A DNA stretch of 64,000 bases, from contig JASJFT010000186.1 of NCBI GenBank assembly GCA_030770425.1, positions 28,611-92,610 on the forward strand. The letters are read 5' to 3'. Source of the stretch: Darksidea phi (lineage: Eukaryota; Ascomycota; Dothideomycetes; Pleosporales; Lentitheciaceae). The position numbers and the translations under genes are program-made. Below the pieces are notes generated by a model. It was not told the DNA's origin, searched no databases, and saw only the letters and a program-made list of their open reading frames with translations. Shown here piece by piece: positions 59,524-64,000 of the stretch (the first letter of the stretch is position 1; every line of letters starts with the position of its first letter).

Positions 59524-60695
59524 ATGACGGACACCACCGAATCAGCGTCCTCCACCTCGGCGCCCTCGTCCCTCTCTTCGGCGGGAGGGACTATCACATC
59601 TCCGCCAAGCCCATCGCCAACAGCATCGTCGTCTAGTTCGTCGTCGAGCAGAGGCCCTCAAGTTTACACCGTCAAGGCTGGAGCAGGAGACTTCAAGTTC
59701 GACCCTCCGGAACTTAAAGATGTCGCCGTCGGGGATACTATTACTTTTGAGTTTTATCCGCCAGATCACTCGGTAGCGCGAGCAGAGTACAAGAGCCCGT
59801 GTGTGCCGTATGAGTACACTGGAAAAGATAAGGTTGGCTTTTGGTCAGACGTGAGATGGGTGGATACTGTGGACGAGGTAAGTCTCTTGCTGTGCCGATC
59901 TTATGAAAGATGGTCTAACACATGCAGATCCAACAATGGAACCTCACAATTAACAGCACCGAACCTATCTTCTACTACTGCGCCGCCCCAGGATCATGTA
60001 TCGATCACCAAATGGTCGGTGTAATCAACCCCAATAGTACGCAAACCTTTCAGGTGCAAGAAAGAGCCGCCCGAGACTCCACCTTCATGGTCAAGCCCGG
60101 TGACCCCATCCCAAAGGAAGGCTCAGCATCCCTTTCCGGTACCGGCCTCCCCACCTCGGCAACCTCCTCATCCACCGCAGAAGTCTCGCACGGCGTGCAC
60201 CTGTCGGGTGGCGCCATCGCCGGCATAGTAATCGGCGGCGTTGCTTTCCTAGCCCTTGCTGCGGCCCTCTTCTTCTACGTCGGCCGCACAAAATCTCTAA
60301 AGGAAATGATGCACCGCAAAGATGCCACGATTACCAGGACCGAGGCCGCAGAAGGCGGCCCTTGGAATGGCTCTCAGCATCCCGGCTCGCCAGGTTCCCC
60401 GCCCGCACCATTTTCGCCCGCCCCTTCGCATGCAGAGTTCGGAGGACAACTACCGCCGTATGGACAGCATAATGCGACGGATAGCCATCCGTCTGGCTGG
60501 ATGAGTCCGACGGCGCCGCAGCACCAACAGTAAGTGGATTGCTTATGTGAGACGAGGCCACGGAATATGCGCTGATTATAAAGCAGAATGTCTGAGGTTA
60601 AATATGGACATCAACCACCAGTTCATGAAATGGCATCGCCACAGCAAAACGCCTTCACAGCCGAGCTCGAAGCACCCGACAAAGCGCCGCGATAA
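59524..60695 (+). CDS. Cupredoxin-like serine-rich membrane protein
   Basis: Exons 59524-59877, 59928-60529 and 60587-60695 give 354 aa. A Ser/Thr-rich stretch (residues 1-45) precedes a cupredoxin-like domain: VGDTITFEFYPPDHSVARAEYKSPCVPYEY, then IFYYCAAPGSCIDHQMVGVINP with the His, Cys and Met positions expected for a copper-type site. After a Ser/Thr linker comes one membrane helix, GGAIAGIVIGGVAFLALAAALFFYVG, and a Pro/Gly-rich cytosolic tail. This is the layout of fungal extracellular serine-rich cupredoxin-like proteins with a membrane anchor. No signal peptide follows the ATG I can see, which is odd for a protein of this type; an upstream coding exon may have been missed. Confidence 0.78.
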
Positions 60696-61784
60696 AGCCC
60701 AATCTCTCCTAAAGTAAAAACCAAACACGACATGGTTATAAAAAATTTCCTTGACTGTATTTGTTGGCTTGTCCAGGTCCTCGGTCTGGTATGGGAACAC
60801 GGGGGATAGATCCATCCACGGCCCTTTGCTTTTTTGCATATTCACGACTCTCATTATTCACAGCGCCTACGGCTTTCCAGCGTGGGTGGGGCGTTTGTTC
60901 GACTGCACCGCATTTACCAAGGTTCTTTAATTTATGTATATGGCTTTCATGCCATGGTTCTTGTAGATATAATCTGATACCGATTGTTAGTTATACCAAT
61001 GGTTAAAGCGACGCGGGATATTAGGGGGCCATATCCGCTTCGTGTAGCTGTTGGGTTACAGTATCATCACGGCGGATATCGTGATCCTGCATCCCGCTTC
61101 CGACATAGCAAAGACGGATTTTATACTTCCCATTGCGCCCACGTGACACAGGTACTGCCGAAGGCCGAGAAGGTTGGATCAACGCAGGACGGTGTGCGAG
61201 CCCGTGCGCATTCGCCGATCAAGCTCCAGTGTTTTCTCCGCACATTCGTCGTCTCTACTTTTGCATGGAAGAGAGCCGGGCACAGCGGCTACTCAGGCCA
61301 TAGGGCTGCCTGGTGACTCGCAACAGTACCCACCGAACCATGACTAAGGGGACCGAAAAACCATTGGCGGGTGCGGGCAAACGGGGCTTTTGAGAATCGC
61401 AGCATCACTGTGCGCGTTGGCTGCGGCACTTGAGCCTGCTCCCCGGGGCTTCCCCCAGTCCTCCAATCACTGAGGATCAGGTCGAAACGTGGGTTTGTCG
61501 CGCCAAAAGCTCTGCTCGCCTGGTGTCGAGCCATCCACGGTAGGGCCCTCGCGCCATGGAGGCGGTGGACTGCGTTGGGTATCACATCATGCCGTTTTCT
61601 TTCTTCGCCCTTCAGCCAGACGCGCCTTTCCTGACATCGGACATGTTGGGCTGGGCAGTCGACCAACCCTAGTGGCGGCCAAAGAGAAGCGTCACTGGGC
61701 GTTTGTCAAAACCACCCGAAGCCCTCTTACGGAAAGCACTTGGCCATCATCGCGACTTTCCCTGCCCTCCTGCTCGCCTCCGGC
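60696..61784. other. Intergenic, no supported gene
   Basis: 1.1 kb between the cupredoxin gene and the cyclin gene. Frames of 80-125 codons on either strand have no domain. The frame upstream of the cyclin ATG stays open to 61740 but lacks an ATG. Confidence 0.5.
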
Positions 61785-63041
61785 ATGCTAACCTCGTCGC
61801 CCACCATTTCCGCTTCTGCCTCGCCTTCACCGTCGGCCGCATTCCACTCTCACGGCCGCAACTACCATGCCTCGCAACGCGCCTCGACCTCCGCAGCACC
61901 ATCTCCCCGCTTCCAGGTGAGCACCGCCTTGTCGCGGCGCGCCCACCACCAGCACTCGACGTCGGCGCAGTCTCCGGGGCCGGTCTTTGCGCGCTCGCCA
62001 CACACGAGGAGGAGGGAGTACGCCGACGCCGGGACCCAGTACACGCCACCAGGGTTCCCTCCAACCTATCGAGCGCCCCCTCCAGAGACAACCACCGTTT
62101 CCATCCCCTCGCAGGCGACCGCAATTGCGCAAATAGAGCAGGGGGATACCTCTGCCGCAGCTGCCGTCACGGAGCCTCCCGAGCCCGAATTGCGGGTGAA
62201 CCCGCGGCCTGTGCTGCCCACGCAGAATGTCCTGCCCGGCAGAAAAACACCTAGGGAAGGCGAAGGCGAGGAGGACACACAGCGGGGGCAGCAAAGGGCG
62301 AGACCAGACGGAGCAAGCGCTGCTCCCCAAGAGCAGTCTTCCCCCGCGAAGAGGCCGCGGTCTTTGAACTCGAACGTCAAAGTCATGCCGTTCAGGTACG
62401 AGACGTGCGACGTGAAGGAGCTGGGCATACTCATCTCGGACATGCTGATGGAGCTGGTACGGCTGAATGACGACATGCCGCTGCAGGACGGACAGCTCAC
62501 CCGCTTCCATTCAAGGTACGGTTCTTGTATCCACCCTCGAAGCTTGATATTTACCACAACTAGAGCACCGCCCGCCATCTCCGTCAAGGACTATCTCTTC
62601 CGGCTCATTGTGCACGCTACTCTGTCTCCTCCTATCCTTCTCTCCATGGTCTTCTACGTGGACAAACTCTGCACCATGTACACCTCATTCACCATCAGCA
62701 GCCTGACGGTGCACCGATTCCTGATAACGGCGGCGACTGTCGCCGCCAAGGGCCTTAGCGACAGCTTCTGGACGAACAGCCTGTACGCCAAAGTGGGAGG
62801 TGTCAGCCTGCGAGAACTAGCATTGCTGGAGCTGGAGTTCCTCCGAAGACTTGACTGGCGCATTGTGCCGAAGCCGGAGACCCTGGTGGACTATTACAGG
62901 GGCTTGGTGGTGCGAGGCGATGGCTATGTGATGGAACCAGACCCTAGCCCAGCTCCGACCACGACCATGAACCCCACAGCGATAAAGCAGACAGAGAGCT
63001 TAGTACCGGGGACTAGTACCCGCGGATCAGTCAATCCATAG
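61785..63041 (+). CDS. Pho80-like (PCL family) cyclin
   Basis: Exons 61785-62515 and 62564-63041 give 402 aa. The 48-nt intron is also open in frame, but splicing restores the conserved helix (RFHSRAPPAISVKDYLFRL). The first 200 residues are Ser/Pro/Ala-rich and disordered, with a basic SPAKRPR patch. The cyclin box follows: LGILISDMLMELVRLND, the APPAISVKDYLFRLIVHATLSP motif typical of Pho80-type cyclins, VFYVDKLC, FTISSLTVHRFLITAATVAAKGLSDSFW and LLELEFLRRLDWRI. These cyclins pair with Pho85-type kinases in phosphate and cell-cycle signalling. The start is the first in-frame ATG of the open stretch. Confidence 0.9.
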   Translation: MLTSSPTISASASPSPSAAFHSHGRNYHASQRASTSAAPSPRFQVSTALSRRAHHQHSTSAQSPGPVFARSPHTRRREYADAGTQYTPPGFPPTYRAPPPETTTVSIPSQATAIAQIEQGDTSAAAAVTEPPEPELRVNPRPVLPTQNVLPGRKTPREGEGEEDTQRGQQRARPDGASAAPQEQSSPAKRPRSLNSNVKVMPFRYETCDVKELGILISDMLMELVRLNDDMPLQDGQLTRFHSRYGSCIHPRSLIFTTTRAPPAISVKDYLFRLIVHATLSPPILLSMVFYVDKLCTMYTSFTISSLTVHRFLITAATVAAKGLSDSFWTNSLYAKVGGVSLRELALLELEFLRRLDWRIVPKPETLVDYYRGLVVRGDGYVMEPDPSPAPTTTMNPTAIKQTESLVPGTSTRGSVNP

Positions 63042-63926
63042 CATTATCACGACATTCTGCAAGAGATAGCATTACGAGTCCGTCCTTCTCTCAACGTTTG
63101 TAATCTTCTCATCACACGGTACTATGAAATTATCCTGCGCTGTCGTCCGAGCTCGCTCACACCATTTCTGCGGAAAGGACTATCGCGCTACCCACGACAA
63201 CGTTAGCCGACGCTGCAAGCATATCTTTTTATTGCTTGTCGACCTGATGAGTTGGCCACCTCCAGCTCGGATCAAAGGTGTTGCATCGGTTGGATGAATG
63301 GAAGCGGAGCCAGCTGAGAGAGCAACCTTGGAAGATAGAGACGGCGTGCTGTACACTAGTACCTTGATAGGTGTACTCTCGGATGTTCTACGGGTCGGCC
63401 CTCTGCGGGAGATGTCCCGTTGGTAGGGTGGTAGTACGGGTGATAACGGTAGGGCAACATGTCTACAAGTACCGCTAGTGTTCTGCCTAGGGGAGCTGTA
63501 GAAGGGTGCAGGATTGGTGCTGCTCCGGCTTATGGGCAGGAAGCAGCGCATGCGAGCGCACGCTGGCAGCAGGGAAGAGTAAAGTAGAATAGAGCATGAT
63601 TGGACTTGGACCCATCAGCACAATAATAATGGCCGAGGGCCCAAATTGGGTCTAAGACAAAACGTGGACGAACTGAGAACGGCGTCTAGTGACTGATGTG
63701 TTGGACAAATGATATGCCTATATACAACGTACCCATGTCAGGACCACGGTCAGAGCACACGTTGTAAACAGAGAGTGAGGCTTGCTTTCGCATGCTATGG
63801 TTGTTCTTTGCGTCTTTCAAGGACCGTAGCCGTGAGGACTCAGGCGCCAGCAGCGATCACGGCTGCTCGCAGACAGCCATGTACCGGCGACCTCCAGGCT
63901 GGCTTATTAGCGACTTGAAACCGACC

Positions 63927-63928
<2 letters not shown>
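63042..63928. other. Intergenic, contig end region
   Basis: 3' flank of the cyclin gene. A minus-strand frame of 123 codons (63180-63551) is open but has no recognisable features. No other gene is seen before the G run. Confidence 0.5.

Positions 63929-64000
<72 letters not shown>
63929..64000. repeat. Terminal run of 72 G (probable artefact)
   Basis: Every base from 63929 to the end of the window is G. A perfect G run of this length is not expected in fungal chromosomes. It fits a sequencing or gap-filling artefact at a scaffold end. It is not telomeric repeat (TTAGGG is absent). Confidence 0.9.

Noticed and set aside
61827..62510. 227-codon minus-strand open frame
   Set aside because: Antisense to the disordered Ser/Pro-rich half of the cyclin, where GC-rich codons leave all frames open.
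63180..63551. 123-codon minus-strand open frame
   Set aside because: Ser/Arg/Pro-rich with no motif. It lies in the 3' flank of the cyclin gene and has no supporting signal.

Overview
The window is nuclear DNA of a filamentous ascomycete (Pezizomycotina; a Dothideomycete-like fungus is my guess). The evidence is dense genes on both strands with 45-70 nt introns, GTAAGT/GTATGT-type donors and CTAAC branch sites. The gene families fit too: Pth11/rhodopsin-like 7TM protein, YAT-type amino acid permease, GH55 exo-glucanase, Hda1 with an Arb2 tail, CCCH/DUF protein, Tom5 and Apc15. I found no transposase, CRISPR, tRNA, rRNA or virus-derived gene. Exon structures below were joined by hand and checked for continuous reading frame.

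Layout. 1-4.6 kb: tail of a PhyH-type dioxygenase, then two neighbouring unknown genes that share a W..YLY..IRS domain; the second has a likely frameshift at its 3' end. 6.3-12.3 kb: secreted type-B carboxylesterase, a multi-pass membrane protein (-), and a Pth11-like 7TM protein (-). 13.8-15.0 kb: a decayed protein kinase (-). 16.2-23.5 kb: aquaporin-like channel, ribosomal protein eS7, glutathione S-transferase (-), CCCH zinc-finger protein, HD-domain protein (-). 26.1-36.9 kb: all minus strand, a 1115-aa WD/beta-propeller-like protein, amino acid permease, a small unknown protein and a GH55 glucanase. 37.7-43.7 kb: housekeeping block with Tom5, FG nucleoporin Nup54/57 (-), complex I NDUFA8, an unknown protein and Apc15 (-). 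43.7-49.7 kb: gene-poor with short decayed-looking fragments. 49.7-53.4 kb: cytochrome oxidase subunit 5 (-) and GAPDH. 55.1-63.0 kb: class II histone deacetylase, a cupredoxin-like membrane protein and a Pho80-like cyclin. 63929-64000 is a pure G run, most likely an assembly artefact.

Functionally the window mixes conserved core genes (respiration: NDUFA8, COX5; import: Tom5; pore: Nup57; translation: eS7; glycolysis: GAPDH; chromatin and cell cycle: Hda1, Apc15, cyclin) with accessory secreted or membrane proteins. No co-regulated cluster or new multi-gene system is evident. The most unusual items are the pseudokinase relic, three GC-AG introns within 17 kb, a 35-nt intron in HDA1, a paired unknown-domain gene couple, and the gene-poor 44-49 kb stretch.
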